A program made the translations under genes and the position numbers. From positions 1 through 64,000 of the forward strand of contig NZ_QTTA01000017.1 of assembly GCF_003730275.1 (NCBI RefSeq): a stretch of 64,000 nucleotides of DNA. Reading direction: 5' to 3'. Below, piece after piece: positions 9,023 through 17,556 of the stretch. The notes below the pieces were generated by a model. It was not told the DNA's origin. It did no database searches and was given only the letters and a program-made list of their open reading frames with translations. The DNA comes from Brevundimonas halotolerans (GTDB lineage: Bacteria > Pseudomonadota > Alphaproteobacteria > Caulobacterales > Caulobacteraceae). How positions within the stretch are numbered: the stretch's first letter is position 1; every line of letters starts with the position of its first letter.

Positions 9023-9544
9023 ATGAACCGCCGCACGATGCTCGCACTTTTTGTTGGCCCTCTCGTCGCCGGACTGGCTTTACTGGGCACGGAGGCCTGC
9101 GCCCAGAACGGCCGTTCCGGCCCCGAACTCCTTGCGGTGGCAGAACGCAGCTTCTCGGACATCCCCTTCGGCACCCAAGAAGGCGCGCCCGGCCTGACGA
9201 TGGTCGTTGGGGGACAGTGCGAAAAATGGGCCGACTGCAGCTACATCGATGCAAACGATGTCGGACACGCCTTCTGGGAGGGCGAATTGGTCGTGAAAAC
9301 CTTCCTCTTCCCGAATGACAATGATCAACCCACGACGGCGCTTGGCATCGGCACCGCGCGGGCGATGGACGACGTTGTCACCCGGGTAACCCGCTTCCTG
9401 CCCGAGGCCGATCTCGATTGCCGCCTCGAATCGGATGGTGGTCACACGTGCGGCGCCACTCTGGGCGAGGGCTGGATTACCCTGCGGTTCGGCCGCAATG
9501 GCCGTGTTCGGGAAGCCCGGATCGACGCCTACCACTTCACCTGA
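9023..9544 (+). CDS. Secreted protein of unknown function
   Basis: 173 residues. A good signal peptide (MNRRTMLALFVGPLVAGLALL ending near ACA-QN, written here in part) directs export; the mature part has cysteine pairs in GQCEKWADC and LDCRLESDGGHTC, suggesting two disulfides. The family is not recognised. It follows the previous secreted protein by 87 bases on the same strand and is also somewhat lower in GC than the housekeeping genes around it, so the pair may be accessory. Confidence 0.65.
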   Translation: MNRRTMLALFVGPLVAGLALLGTEACAQNGRSGPELLAVAERSFSDIPFGTQEGAPGLTMVVGGQCEKWADCSYIDANDVGHAFWEGELVVKTFLFPNDNDQPTTALGIGTARAMDDVVTRVTRFLPEADLDCRLESDGGHTCGATLGEGWITLRFGRNGRVREARIDAYHFT

Positions 9545-9561
9545 AAGAGCCGGCCGCCCGC

Positions 9562-9780
9562 TTATTCGGTCGGTATCGTCTCGGGCGCGGGCGGTGTCTC
9601 GGTCGTGCTCTCCGAAGGCAGGGCGCCCTCTCGCACGACCTGCTCGTCGGACGCCGTCTCGCTGATGTCGCGAGTCTCGGGCATGGCCTCGGAAATGTCG
9701 TTGGTCTCTGTCTCGGAGCCGCAGGCCGCAAGGCCGGTAGCCAGGGCAGCGGCGGTCAGTAGCGTCGTGATCTTGCTCAT
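9562..9780 (-). CDS. Small acidic lipoprotein
   Basis: 72 residues. MSKITTLLTAAALATG-LAAC gives a lipobox with Cys20, so the protein is probably lipid-anchored. The rest is a low-complexity acidic Ser/Thr/Glu/Pro tail (ETETND, SESTTETPPAPE) that looks unstructured. A strong ribosome site (AGGAGG) precedes the ATG, and a promoter-like GGAAC-N16-GGTT pair lies 23-47 bases upstream. Function unknown. Confidence 0.7.
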   Translation of the reverse strand: MSKITTLLTAAALATGLAACGSETETNDISEAMPETRDISETASDEQVVREGALPSESTTETPPAPETIPTE

Positions 9781-9802
9781 GGATACCTCCTGTCCGAGAT
9801 TA

Positions 9803-9827
9803 AACCGGTCAGGCCACTCCCCGTTCC
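9803..9827 (-). promoter_or_regulatory. Possible EcfG/SigT-type general-stress promoter for the small lipoprotein
   Basis: On the minus strand GGAAC (9823-9827), a 16-base spacer and GGTT (9803-9806). The alphaproteobacterial general-stress sigma consensus is GGAAC-N16/17-CGTT, so this is one mismatch away. It sits in the 48-base gap between the two lipoprotein genes, at the right distance from the ATG at 9780. A similar site precedes csbD (56172-56196), a gene type commonly under this sigma factor. Confidence 0.4.
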
Positions 9828-9828
9828 A

Positions 9829-10179
9829 TCACCAGCGCCGGTTATCGTCCCGCCAGTAGACCCGCTCGCGGCCATAGCGATAGTCGTCGTTATAGCCGCC
9901 AAAGCCATAGCCGCAGGGATCATCTTCCTCCGACAGTTCGCGGCCGATCAGGGCCCCGGCGATGGCGCCGATCGCGGCCCCTTCCTCGCGATTCCCCTCT
10001 CCGGCGACCGCCGCGCCCACGGCCGCGCCCAGCGCTGCGCCGGCCCCGGTCGCCAGCTCCCGGTTGCGCGCATAATCCCGCTCGCACGCCGAGGCATAGT
10101 CGCCGTACCCCGTCGTCGCACACCCCGTCAGCATCAACCCGCAGGCCGCCACAGTCGTCATCGTCAATATGGACCGCAT
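9829..10179 (-). CDS. Glycine-zipper lipoprotein
   Basis: 116 residues from the ATG at 10179, which has GGGAGA upstream; longer in-frame starts run into proline-rich noncoding-type sequence. Lipobox LTGC near residue 18. Residues about 43-80 form a glycine zipper (GAGAALGAAVGAAVAGEG and GAAIGAIAGALIG), a membrane-inserting Gly-x3-Gly repeat found in outer-membrane lipoproteins of the Rick_17kDa/YMGG type. The C-terminus is rich in Tyr, Asp and Arg. Probably an envelope stress or outer-membrane-associated lipoprotein; precise role unknown. Confidence 0.8.
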   Translation of the reverse strand: MRSILTMTTVAACGLMLTGCATTGYGDYASACERDYARNRELATGAGAALGAAVGAAVAGEGNREEGAAIGAIAGALIGRELSEEDDPCGYGFGGYNDDYRYGRERVYWRDDNRRW

Positions 10180-10239
10180 GTCGTCTCTCCCTCTGACCCC
10201 CATGCCCGAACGCCGGGGGCGAGGGGGCTGTTCCGTCCT

Positions 10240-10292
10240 TCTCATCTCCTCCCATTCATGGAGAGGGGGACCGCGCAGCGGTGGAGGGGGCG
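10240..10292. repeat. Dispersed intergenic repeat copy
   Basis: The segment 10266-10292 matches 47556-47582 at 24 of 27 positions (ggggacc-cg-ag-ggtggagggggcg pattern), and the preceding pyrimidine-rich part resembles the arm of the hairpin there. It lies in the 244-base gap between the glycine-zipper lipoprotein and the HAD phosphatase gene, with no gene in it. Confidence 0.6.
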
Positions 10293-10345
10293 ATGCCGCC
10301 GCTTGCCAGAAACCAGATCCCACGCGCACCGCCGCCCCCCCCACC

Positions 10346-10377
<32 letters not shown>

Positions 10378-10423
10378 CCCCCTCCCCTTCCCCCACCCCG
10401 CTTGCTCGGCTAACCACAGCGCC

Positions 10424-11293
10424 ATGACCCTGCCCTCCCCCCTGCCCCGCCTGTCCGCCGTTGCGGGCGACTATGACCTGCTGCTGTGCGACGTCTGGGG
10501 GGTGATCCATAACGGCCGTGAGAGCTGGCCCGGCCCCTGCGCCGCGCTTCAGGCCTTCCGCGACCAGGGCGGCACCGTCGTGTTGATCTCCAACTCGCCG
10601 CGGCCGGCCTCGGATGTGGTGGCCCAGCTGGACGGGCTCGGCGTGCCGCGTGCCGCCTGGGACGGCTTTGTCACCTCGGGCGATGCCACGCGGAGGGAGC
10701 TGGCGAAGCGCGCGCCCGGCCCGGCCCTGATCATCGGTCCGCCGCGCGACGCCCCCCTCTATGCCGGCCTCGGCCTTGAGGTCACCGAAGACGTGGCTGC
10801 GGCCGCCTTCGTCTCGGTCACCGGCCCCCGCGACGACACCACCGAGACGCCCGAGGACTATCGCGCCGAGCTGTCGACCGCCGCCGCGCGCGGTATCGAC
10901 CTGATCTGCGCCAACCCCGACCGCGTCGTCCAGCGCGGCGACACCCTGATCTATTGCGGCGGCTCGCTGGCCGACCTCTATGCGCAGCTGGGCGGCCCGG
11001 TGATCATGGCCGGCAAGCCCTTTGCGCCCATCTACGACCTGGCCCTGACCGAGGCCACGCGCCACCGCCCGGGCCCCGTCGACCGGTCCCGCGTGCTGTG
11101 CATCGGCGACGGCGTCATCACCGATGTGCTGGGGGCTGAGCAGCAGGGGCTGGACTGTCTGTTCATCGCCCAGGGCATCCACGGCGATGCCGCCCGCCGC
11201 GGCGACGGCACGCTTGACCCTGCCCGCGCGGGCGATCTGCTGGTCGCCGAAGGCACCTCTGCCCGCTACGCCGCCCTCGACCTCGCCTGGTAA
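10424..11293 (+). CDS. HAD-IIA family sugar-phosphatase-like hydrolase (TIGR01459 type)
   Basis: 289 residues. HAD motif I DVWGVIHNG (about 25-33), motif II ISNSPRP, Lys in AGKPF and motif IV GDGVITDVLGA are all in order, which defines a NagD-like (HAD-IIA) phosphatase. The alphaproteobacterial subgroup has no agreed substrate; small sugar phosphates or nucleotides are likely. The ATG at 10424 gives the normal short lead before motif I; an upstream in-frame extension is proline-rich repeat sequence. Same strand as maoC, ribF and ileS that follow. Confidence 0.88.
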   Translation: MTLPSPLPRLSAVAGDYDLLLCDVWGVIHNGRESWPGPCAALQAFRDQGGTVVLISNSPRPASDVVAQLDGLGVPRAAWDGFVTSGDATRRELAKRAPGPALIIGPPRDAPLYAGLGLEVTEDVAAAAFVSVTGPRDDTTETPEDYRAELSTAAARGIDLICANPDRVVQRGDTLIYCGGSLADLYAQLGGPVIMAGKPFAPIYDLALTEATRHRPGPVDRSRVLCIGDGVITDVLGAEQQGLDCLFIAQGIHGDAARRGDGTLDPARAGDLLVAEGTSARYAALDLAW

Positions 11294-11331
11294 GGCTCGC
11301 CTTTGCGCGATTCCGGCGTTAACACCGGCCC

Positions 11332-11793
11332 ATGACACAGACGGTCCAGCAGCACCCCTCCGGGGGCTATATCTTCGAAGAGCTTTACGTCGGCATGACC
11401 GCCGAAAAGGCCGTCGAGGTCACCGAAGCCCGCATCCAGCAGTTCGCCGAGGCCTCCGACGATTTCAACCCGGTCCATATGGACGAGGCCTTTGCCTCAA
11501 AGACCGCCTATCGCGGCCGCATCGCCCACGGCCTGCTCAGCGCCTCCTTCGGCTCGGCCGTGGTCGGCATGATCCTGCCCGGCGCCGGCGCCATATTCCT
11601 CAGCCAGCGCACCAGCTTCCACAAGCCGGTCAAGATCGGCGACGTTGTGGTCGCTCGCATCAGCGTGGCTTCCATGGATGCCGAGACGGCCCGTGTCGTC
11701 CTGCGCTGCGAAGGTCTGGTCGGCGAGGATCTGGTCATGGACGGCGAGGCGACCGTCCGCGTCCCCCGTCGTCGCCGCCCCGCCAAGAGCTGA
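11332..11793 (+). CDS. MaoC-like (R)-specific enoyl-CoA hydratase
   Basis: 153 residues. The hot-dog fold hydratase signature is clear: FAEASDDFNPVHMDEAFA carries the catalytic Asp/His pair (D-x4-H) and is followed by GRIAHGLLSASF. The family hydrates trans-2-enoyl-CoA to (R)-3-hydroxyacyl-CoA in fatty-acid or PHA metabolism; the actual chain length is not evident. It ends one base before the ribF GTG start, so the two are probably translated together. Confidence 0.93.
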   Translation: MTQTVQQHPSGGYIFEELYVGMTAEKAVEVTEARIQQFAEASDDFNPVHMDEAFASKTAYRGRIAHGLLSASFGSAVVGMILPGAGAIFLSQRTSFHKPVKIGDVVVARISVASMDAETARVVLRCEGLVGEDLVMDGEATVRVPRRRRPAKS

Positions 11794-11794
11794 C

Positions 11795-12775
11795 GTGTCC
11801 CTGACGGTCATCCCGGACTGGCGCGACCTTGCCCCTGCCGACACGGGGGCCGCCGTCGCCATCGGCGCCTTTGACGGCGTCCACCGGGGCCATCAGGCCG
11901 TCATCGACGCCGCCCGCGCGGTCGCCACAGCACGCAGCCTGCCGCTGGGTGTCGTCAGCTTCGAGCCCCACCCCCGCCGCTGGTTCCAGCCCGAGGCCGC
12001 CCCCTTTCGCCTGATGTCGCCCGGCCAGATGGAGCGCGCCCTGGACGGCCTCGGCGTCGACCGCCTCTACCGCCTGCCCTTCGACGCCGACATGGCCGCC
12101 CTGAGCGATCAGGCTTTTGCGCTGGATGTGCTGGGCGGAGGTCTCGGCATCAAGCATGCCGCCGTCGGCTTTGACTTCACCTTCGGCAAGGGCCGCTCCG
12201 GCTCGCCCAAGGCGCTGGCCCGCTACGGCCAGACCGCCGGCTTCACCGTCAGCCCGGTCGCCCGGGTCGATGACGCGCACGGGCTGAAGCTGTCCTCATC
12301 CGCCGTGCGTGAGGCCCTGCAGGCCGGCGACATGGCCCGCGCCACCGCCATCCTCGGCCGCCCCTTCGCCATCGAGGGCGAGGTCATCCATGGCGACAAG
12401 CGCGGCCGTACCATCGGCGTGCCGACCCTCAACATCGCGCTCGGCGACTATATGCGCCCGGCCTATGGCGTGTACGCCACCCGCACCCGTCTGGCCGACG
12501 GTCGCGTCATCGACGGCGTCGCCAGCCTCGGCGTCCGCCCCATGTATCTGCTGGAGCTGGAGCAGCCCCTGCTCGAGGTCTGGCTGTTCGACTTCGACGG
12601 CGACCTCTACGGCCAGACGGTCGAGACCGATCTGGTCGCCTTCCTGCGGCCCGAGGCGACCTTCGACGGCCTCGACGCCCTCAAGGTCCAGATCGAGGCG
12701 GATGCGGCTGCCGCCCGCGCCGCGCTGGCGGTTTCGGCTGGCGCATCGCCCGCCGCCTCTGCTAGACCGGCCTGA
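11795..12775 (+). CDS. ribF: Bifunctional riboflavin kinase/FAD synthetase
   Basis: 326 residues from a GTG start that immediately follows the maoC stop. The protein phosphorylates riboflavin to FMN and adenylylates it to FAD. The N-terminal nucleotidyltransferase domain has GAFDGVHRGHQ (GxFDGxHxGH, about 23-33) and SFEPHPR; the C-terminal kinase domain has GDKRGRTIGVPTLNI and PAYGVYAT. No in-frame ATG gives a sensible alternative. In many proteobacteria ribF precedes ileS, as it does here (144-base gap). Confidence 0.97.
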   Translation: MSLTVIPDWRDLAPADTGAAVAIGAFDGVHRGHQAVIDAARAVATARSLPLGVVSFEPHPRRWFQPEAAPFRLMSPGQMERALDGLGVDRLYRLPFDADMAALSDQAFALDVLGGGLGIKHAAVGFDFTFGKGRSGSPKALARYGQTAGFTVSPVARVDDAHGLKLSSSAVREALQAGDMARATAILGRPFAIEGEVIHGDKRGRTIGVPTLNIALGDYMRPAYGVYATRTRLADGRVIDGVASLGVRPMYLLELEQPLLEVWLFDFDGDLYGQTVETDLVAFLRPEATFDGLDALKVQIEADAAAARAALAVSAGASPAASARPA

Positions 12776-12919
12776 CCATGACCGTCCGCGTGATCCGTGT
12801 GATTTCGATTAGCCGCCCGGCGTAGCGCCGCAGGCCTGACGCCTCGCGCACGCCGGGATGCCCCGCTCAAGCAGCGGAATCAAACTTCACGCGAACGATC
12901 AACGACACGAGACTGATCC

Positions 12920-15844
12920 ATGGCCGACACCGGCGATACTGCTCCCACTGGCCGCGACTATCGCGACACCGTCTTCCTGCCCGAGACGCCCTTCCCCATG
13001 CGCGGCGGCCTGCCCAAGAAGGAGCCCGAGATCCTCGAGGCCTGGGGCGATCTCTATGCCCGCCTGCGCGCCGAGCGTCAGTCGCAGAACGCCCCCCTCT
13101 ATGTGCTGCACGACGGCCCGCCCTATGCCAACGGCGACATCCACATCGGCCATGCACTGAACAAGACGCTCAAGGACTTCGTGGTCCGGTCGCGCTTCCT
13201 GCTGGGCTATGACGTCGACTATGTCCCCGGCTGGGACTGCCACGGCCTGCCGATCGAGTGGAAGATCGAGGAACAGTTCCGCGCCAAGGGCCGCCGCAAG
13301 GACGAGGTCTCCAAGGCCGAGTTCCGCGCCGCCTGCCGCACCTATGCCGAGGGCTGGATCGACGTCCAGCGCGACCAGTTCAAGCGCCTCGGCGTCACCG
13401 CCGACTGGGCCAACCGCTATGCCACCATGGACTATGGCACCGAGGCCGCCATCGTCGCCGAGTTCCACAGGTTCAAGAACTCGGGCCAGCTGTACCGTGG
13501 CTCCAAACCCGTCATGTGGTCGCCGGTCGAGCGCACCGCCCTGGCCGAGGCCGAGATCGAATACCACGACCATGTCTCGCCCACGATCTGGGTGAAGTTC
13601 CCGGTCACCGGCGCCACCGACGACCACGACGACGACCTGCTGGCTTTCCGTCACGCCACGCCCGCGATCGTCATCTGGACGACCACGCCCTGGACCATCC
13701 CGGCCAACCGCGCCATCAGCTACGGCCCCGAGATCGCCTATGGCGTCTATGAGGTCACCGCCATGGAAGAGGGCCTCGAGTTCGAGCCCTGGGCCAAACC
13801 GGGCGACCGGCTGATCCTCGCCGACAAGCTAGCGGAAGAGGTTTTCAAGGCCGCGAAGATCGCCAGTACGACCCGCCTCGGCGACATCAATCCCTCGGGG
13901 CTGGAGTGCGCCCACCCGCTGGCCGCGCTCGACCCCGGTTATGGCTATGCCGTGCCCCTGCTGGCCGGCGACCACGTCACCGACGACGCCGGCACCGGCT
14001 TCGTCCACACCGCCCCCGGGCACGGCGCCGACGACTATGACGTCTGGAAGGCCCATGGCCACAAGGAGGTCCCGGACACCGTCGACGCCGACGGCGCCTA
14101 CTATCCGCACGTGCCCCTGTTCGCCGGGCTCAAGGTGCTGGAGACCGAGGGCAAGAAGGACAAGATCGGCAAGTTCGGCGCCGCCAACAAGGTCGTCACC
14201 GAAAAGCTGATCGAGGCCGGCAACCTGCTGGCGCGTGGACGGATGGAGCATTCCTATCCGCACAGCTGGCGCTCGAAGGCGCCCATCATCTTCCGCAACA
14301 CCCCCCAGTGGTTCATCCGCATGGATCATCCGCTGAAATCGGGCGAGACCCTGCGGGACACGGCGCTGGCGGCCATCGACGCCACCACCTTCCACCCGGC
14401 CGCGGGCAAGAACCGCATCCGCTCCATGGTCGCCGACCGCCCCGACTGGCTGATCAGCCGCCAGCGCGCCTGGGGCACGCCGCTGGCCATGTTCGTCGAC
14501 AAACACACCGGCCAGCCCCTGCATGACGATGCCGTCGATGCGCGCATCCTCGCCGCCATCCAGGCCGGGGGCGCCGACGCCTGGTTCGAAACCCCCGATG
14601 CCGACTTCCTCGGCGTCCACGACCCCGACCAGTATGAAAAGGTCACCGACATCCTCGATGTCTGGTTCGACTCGGGCTGCACCCACGCCTTCACGCTTGA
14701 GCCCCGCACGCCGGAGCACGGCTATCAGGGCGACCGCCCCTCGCACTGGCCGGCAGACCTCTATCTGGAAGGCTCCGACCAGCACCGCGGCTGGTTCCAG
14801 TCCAACCTGCTGGAAGGCTGCGGCACCCGTGGTCGCGCGCCCTACAAGGCTGTCCTGACCCACGGCTTCACCCAGGACGAGCAGGGCAAGAAGATGTCCA
14901 AGTCGCTGGGCAACACCACCGACCCCGCGACCGTCATCAAGGAGTCGGGCGCCGACATCCTGCGCCTCTGGGTGGCCCTGGTCGACTATGCCGAGGACCA
15001 GCGGATCGGCAAACGGATCCTCCAGACCACGGTCGAGGCCTATCGCAAGCTGCGCAATACCGTCCGCTATCTGCTGGGCGCGCTCGACGGCTTTGACGAG
15101 GCCGAGCGCCTGCCGCTGGACCAGATGCCGCCGCTGGAGCGCTTCATCCTGCACCGCCTGTGGCAGCTGGATGGCCAGGTCCGCCAAGCCTATGACACCT
15201 ATGACTTCCAGGACGTCGTCCGTCCGGTGATCGAGTTCTGCTCGGGCGACCTGTCGGCCCTCTATTTCGACGTCCGCAAGGACAGCCTCTACTGCGACCG
15301 CCCCGACGCGATCCGCAGGCGCGCCGCCCGTACCGTCATGCACGAGGTCTTCCTGCGCCTGACCGCCTGGCTGGCCCCGCTGACCCCCTTCACCATGGAA
15401 GAGGCCTGGACCACCCGCTACCCCGACGCCGGCACAAACTGCGCCCGCATCATCCCCGACACCCCGGCCGAGTGGCAGAACGACGCCGAGGCTGCGCGGT
15501 GGGACAAGGTCTGGACCGTGCTGGAAACCGTCAATGAAGCCCTCGAGGCCGCCCGCCGCGACAAGGTCATCGGCGGCGCCCTCGATGCCTGGCCCACGGT
15601 CACCCTGCCCGCCGAGCTGATGACGGCCTTCGACGGCCTGGATGCCGCCGAGGTGTTCCGCACCTCGGGCGCCGAACTTTCGGTCGGCGGCGATACGGTC
15701 ACCGCCCGCATCGACACCGCCGACCACCCCAAATGCGCCCGTTCCTGGCGCCGCGTGCCGGACGTCGGCTCCGACCCCGACTACCCCGACCTCAGCGCCC
15801 GCGACGCCGACGCCGTCCGCTGGCTGGACGCCCGGAAGGGGTAA
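12920..15844 (+). CDS. ileS: Isoleucyl-tRNA synthetase
   Basis: 974 residues, class I synthetase charging tRNA-Ile. HIGH motif at residues 75-78 (NGDIHIGHALNK), the IleS-specific PGWDCHGLPIEWK, editing-domain motif TTPWTIPANRA, WFDSGCTH, and KMSKS at 658-662 (GKKMSKSLGN). The C-terminal anticodon-binding region follows. The C-terminal zinc-finger cysteines of some IleS proteins are not evident at the very end (a single Cys in KCARSW), so this looks like the form without that finger. No lspA follows, unlike in many gammaproteobacteria. Confidence 0.99.
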   Translation: MADTGDTAPTGRDYRDTVFLPETPFPMRGGLPKKEPEILEAWGDLYARLRAERQSQNAPLYVLHDGPPYANGDIHIGHALNKTLKDFVVRSRFLLGYDVDYVPGWDCHGLPIEWKIEEQFRAKGRRKDEVSKAEFRAACRTYAEGWIDVQRDQFKRLGVTADWANRYATMDYGTEAAIVAEFHRFKNSGQLYRGSKPVMWSPVERTALAEAEIEYHDHVSPTIWVKFPVTGATDDHDDDLLAFRHATPAIVIWTTTPWTIPANRAISYGPEIAYGVYEVTAMEEGLEFEPWAKPGDRLILADKLAEEVFKAAKIASTTRLGDINPSGLECAHPLAALDPGYGYAVPLLAGDHVTDDAGTGFVHTAPGHGADDYDVWKAHGHKEVPDTVDADGAYYPHVPLFAGLKVLETEGKKDKIGKFGAANKVVTEKLIEAGNLLARGRMEHSYPHSWRSKAPIIFRNTPQWFIRMDHPLKSGETLRDTALAAIDATTFHPAAGKNRIRSMVADRPDWLISRQRAWGTPLAMFVDKHTGQPLHDDAVDARILAAIQAGGADAWFETPDADFLGVHDPDQYEKVTDILDVWFDSGCTHAFTLEPRTPEHGYQGDRPSHWPADLYLEGSDQHRGWFQSNLLEGCGTRGRAPYKAVLTHGFTQDEQGKKMSKSLGNTTDPATVIKESGADILRLWVALVDYAEDQRIGKRILQTTVEAYRKLRNTVRYLLGALDGFDEAERLPLDQMPPLERFILHRLWQLDGQVRQAYDTYDFQDVVRPVIEFCSGDLSALYFDVRKDSLYCDRPDAIRRRAARTVMHEVFLRLTAWLAPLTPFTMEEAWTTRYPDAGTNCARIIPDTPAEWQNDAEAARWDKVWTVLETVNEALEAARRDKVIGGALDAWPTVTLPAELMTAFDGLDAAEVFRTSGAELSVGGDTVTARIDTADHPKCARSWRRVPDVGSDPDYPDLSARDADAVRWLDARKG

Positions 15845-15972
15845 TCTCCCTCCCCTCTCCCGGCGGGACCCGAAGGGAGAAGGGATAATATCGGCCACAC
15901 CCCCACGTCCGCTGTGATCGCTGTGCCTTCGTTGTGTCCGCTGTGATGAACCTCTTACTTCCTTGAGATGCC
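15845..15972. repeat. Gap with dispersed repeat sequences
   Basis: 128 bases between convergent ileS and the kelch gene. It begins with a pyrimidine-rich then purine-rich segment (ctcccctctccc... ggagaaggg) that can pair and may terminate ileS transcription. The part 15942-15958 matches 38855-38871 at 16 of 17 positions, within otherwise similar g/t-rich sequence around both. No reading frame is supported. Confidence 0.5.
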
Positions 15973-16983
15973 CTAAAACTCGAACACCTCAACCACGCCC
16001 CCGGCCCGCCCGCCGCCGACCACCTCTCCCCCGGCAATGGCGTACAGACGATCTCCCACGACGGCCGCGGCCAGGCCGTGACGCGGGGTGATCATGTCGG
16101 AACCGCGGGTCCAGGCGTCGCTTGCCGGGTCATAGATCCAGGTCTCCGGAAATACCCCGCCGCCGCCCGGCGCAAACCATTCGCCGCCGAACGCCACCAG
16201 TTTGCCGCCGACCGCCCCCATGGCGAGACCCCCGCCGACCTGCTGGCCGCTGTCGGAGACCGGAATCGGCGCCAGCGTGTCCCAGCGGTCGGCCACCGGA
16301 TCATAGCGGTCCAGCCGGCCGGTGCCGCCACCCTGCACCGTGCGACCGCCCGCGATCCACAGGCACCCGTCCAGCACCGCCACCGCCGCGCTGTTCCGCG
16401 CCATTGGGGCGGGCGTCAGCGTCTCCCATCGGCCCGTCACCGGGTCCAGCGCCAGATGGGTGTCGACGTCACCCTGATCCGGCCAGTTGCCGTTGGCTTC
16501 GCCAATGGGCGAGCGCCCGGTGACCAGATGCACCCGCCCGGCCAGCAGCGCTCCGACCGCCTCGGCCTGCGGGCGTGGCAGCGGATCCAGCGAGCGCCAG
16601 CTGTCGCCCTCCAGCACCCAGGTCTCCAGACTGTTGACCCATTCCCCCGCCTCGCCCCGGCGATAGCCGCCGATGGCCAGCATCCGCCCGGCGCCGTCGG
16701 CCACCATCATCGGGTGATGCCGGGGCTGGGGCAGCATCGGCCCCTCGGACCAGACCCCGGTCGCAGTCTCCAGCACAGCAACCCGCCGCTCGATGTGCAG
16801 GGGCTGGCCCTGACGCGAGACCAGCCCGCCGGCCGTGACGATCCGGCTGCCGGTTGTCGCCGCATAGATCTCCTGCGCAGGCCAGGGCATGGCCGCAGCC
16901 GCACTCCAGCCGCCGCTTGCGACACGGCCGTTGCCCATCACGCCCAGCGCGGCCCCGGCCGCCAGAAAGCTGCGTCGATCCAT
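15973..16983 (-). CDS. Tat-exported kelch-repeat protein
   Basis: 336 residues. The N-terminus MDRRSFLAAGAALGV carries a twin-arginine motif (RRSF), so folded export is likely. The mature part has five to six kelch-like blades: repeated GG doublets and W residues (AGGLVS, IGGYRRG, VTGRS, AGGRTV, FGGEWF, AGGEVV), predicting a beta-propeller in the periplasm. Such proteins include sialic-acid mutarotases and galactose-oxidase-like folds, but no catalytic set is visible, so no substrate is assigned. The start lies 3 bases after the rsmD stop, at the end of the cdsA-plsC-rsmD run. Confidence 0.85.
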   Translation of the reverse strand: MDRRSFLAAGAALGVMGNGRVASGGWSAAAAMPWPAQEIYAATTGSRIVTAGGLVSRQGQPLHIERRVAVLETATGVWSEGPMLPQPRHHPMMVADGAGRMLAIGGYRRGEAGEWVNSLETWVLEGDSWRSLDPLPRPQAEAVGALLAGRVHLVTGRSPIGEANGNWPDQGDVDTHLALDPVTGRWETLTPAPMARNSAAVAVLDGCLWIAGGRTVQGGGTGRLDRYDPVADRWDTLAPIPVSDSGQQVGGGLAMGAVGGKLVAFGGEWFAPGGGGVFPETWIYDPASDAWTRGSDMITPRHGLAAAVVGDRLYAIAGGEVVGGGRAGGVVEVFEF

Positions 16984-16986
16984 GCC

Positions 16987-17556
16987 TCAATCCCCCTCAT
17001 GCCGCAGGAACAGCACCTGGGCCGCGCCATAGGTCCGCTGATCCAGTCGCGCATAGCCGGGTGTTGCGATGTCCGGCTCGTTCGCCCCTCGTTCGAGCAC
17101 GACGATCGCGCCGGGCGCCAGCCAATTCCCCTCGCGCAACCGGTCCAGCGTCTGCTCGCCCAACCCCTTTCCGTAGGGGGGGTCCAGAAACGCGAGCGTG
17201 AAGGCCTCCCCCGCCGAGCCGGGACGCACGCCCAGATCTGTCGCATCGCGGCGGTGCACCCGGGTCGCCCCCATCAAGCCATAAGCGTCGGCATTCTCGC
17301 GGATCGCGCCGCGCGCCTCATCCGCCGTCTCGACGAACAGGCAAAAGGCCGCCCCCCGGCTCATGGCCTCAAAGCCCAGGGCGCCCGATCCGGCATAAAG
17401 GTCCATGACCCGTGCCCCCGTCAGCGGTTCTGACCAGGCCGCATGCTCCAACACATTGAAGATGGCCTGCCGCGCCCGGTCGCTGGTCGGGCGGGTCCCC
17501 TGGCCCTCCGGCGCGACGATGGCCCGGCCCTTGAGCCGTCCGGCGACGATCCTCAT
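16987..17556 (-). CDS. rsmD: 16S rRNA (guanine966-N2)-methyltransferase
   Basis: 189 residues. RsmD methylates G966 of 16S rRNA in the assembled 30S subunit using SAM. MRIVAGRLKGR at the start, the RPTSDRARQAIFNVLEH signature, SAM-binding DLYAGSGALGFEA and the catalytic DPPY (FLDPPYGKG) are present. In many alphaproteobacteria rsmD follows the RluB-type pseudouridine synthase gene directly; here that gene ends 2.7 kb away and plsC/cdsA-type genes lie between. Start overlaps the plsC-like stop by 4 bases. Confidence 0.97.
   Translation of the reverse strand: MRIVAGRLKGRAIVAPEGQGTRPTSDRARQAIFNVLEHAAWSEPLTGARVMDLYAGSGALGFEAMSRGAAFCLFVETADEARGAIRENADAYGLMGATRVHRRDATDLGVRPGSAGEAFTLAFLDPPYGKGLGEQTLDRLREGNWLAPGAIVVLERGANEPDIATPGYARLDQRTYGAAQVLFLRHEGD

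Noticed and set aside
12778..12825. Small frame after ribF
   Set aside because: Only 15 codons, no ribosome site or similarity.
13829..15898. Long antisense frame opposite ileS
   Set aside because: It mirrors ileS codons and has no recognisable domain; ileS carries HIGH and KMSKS.
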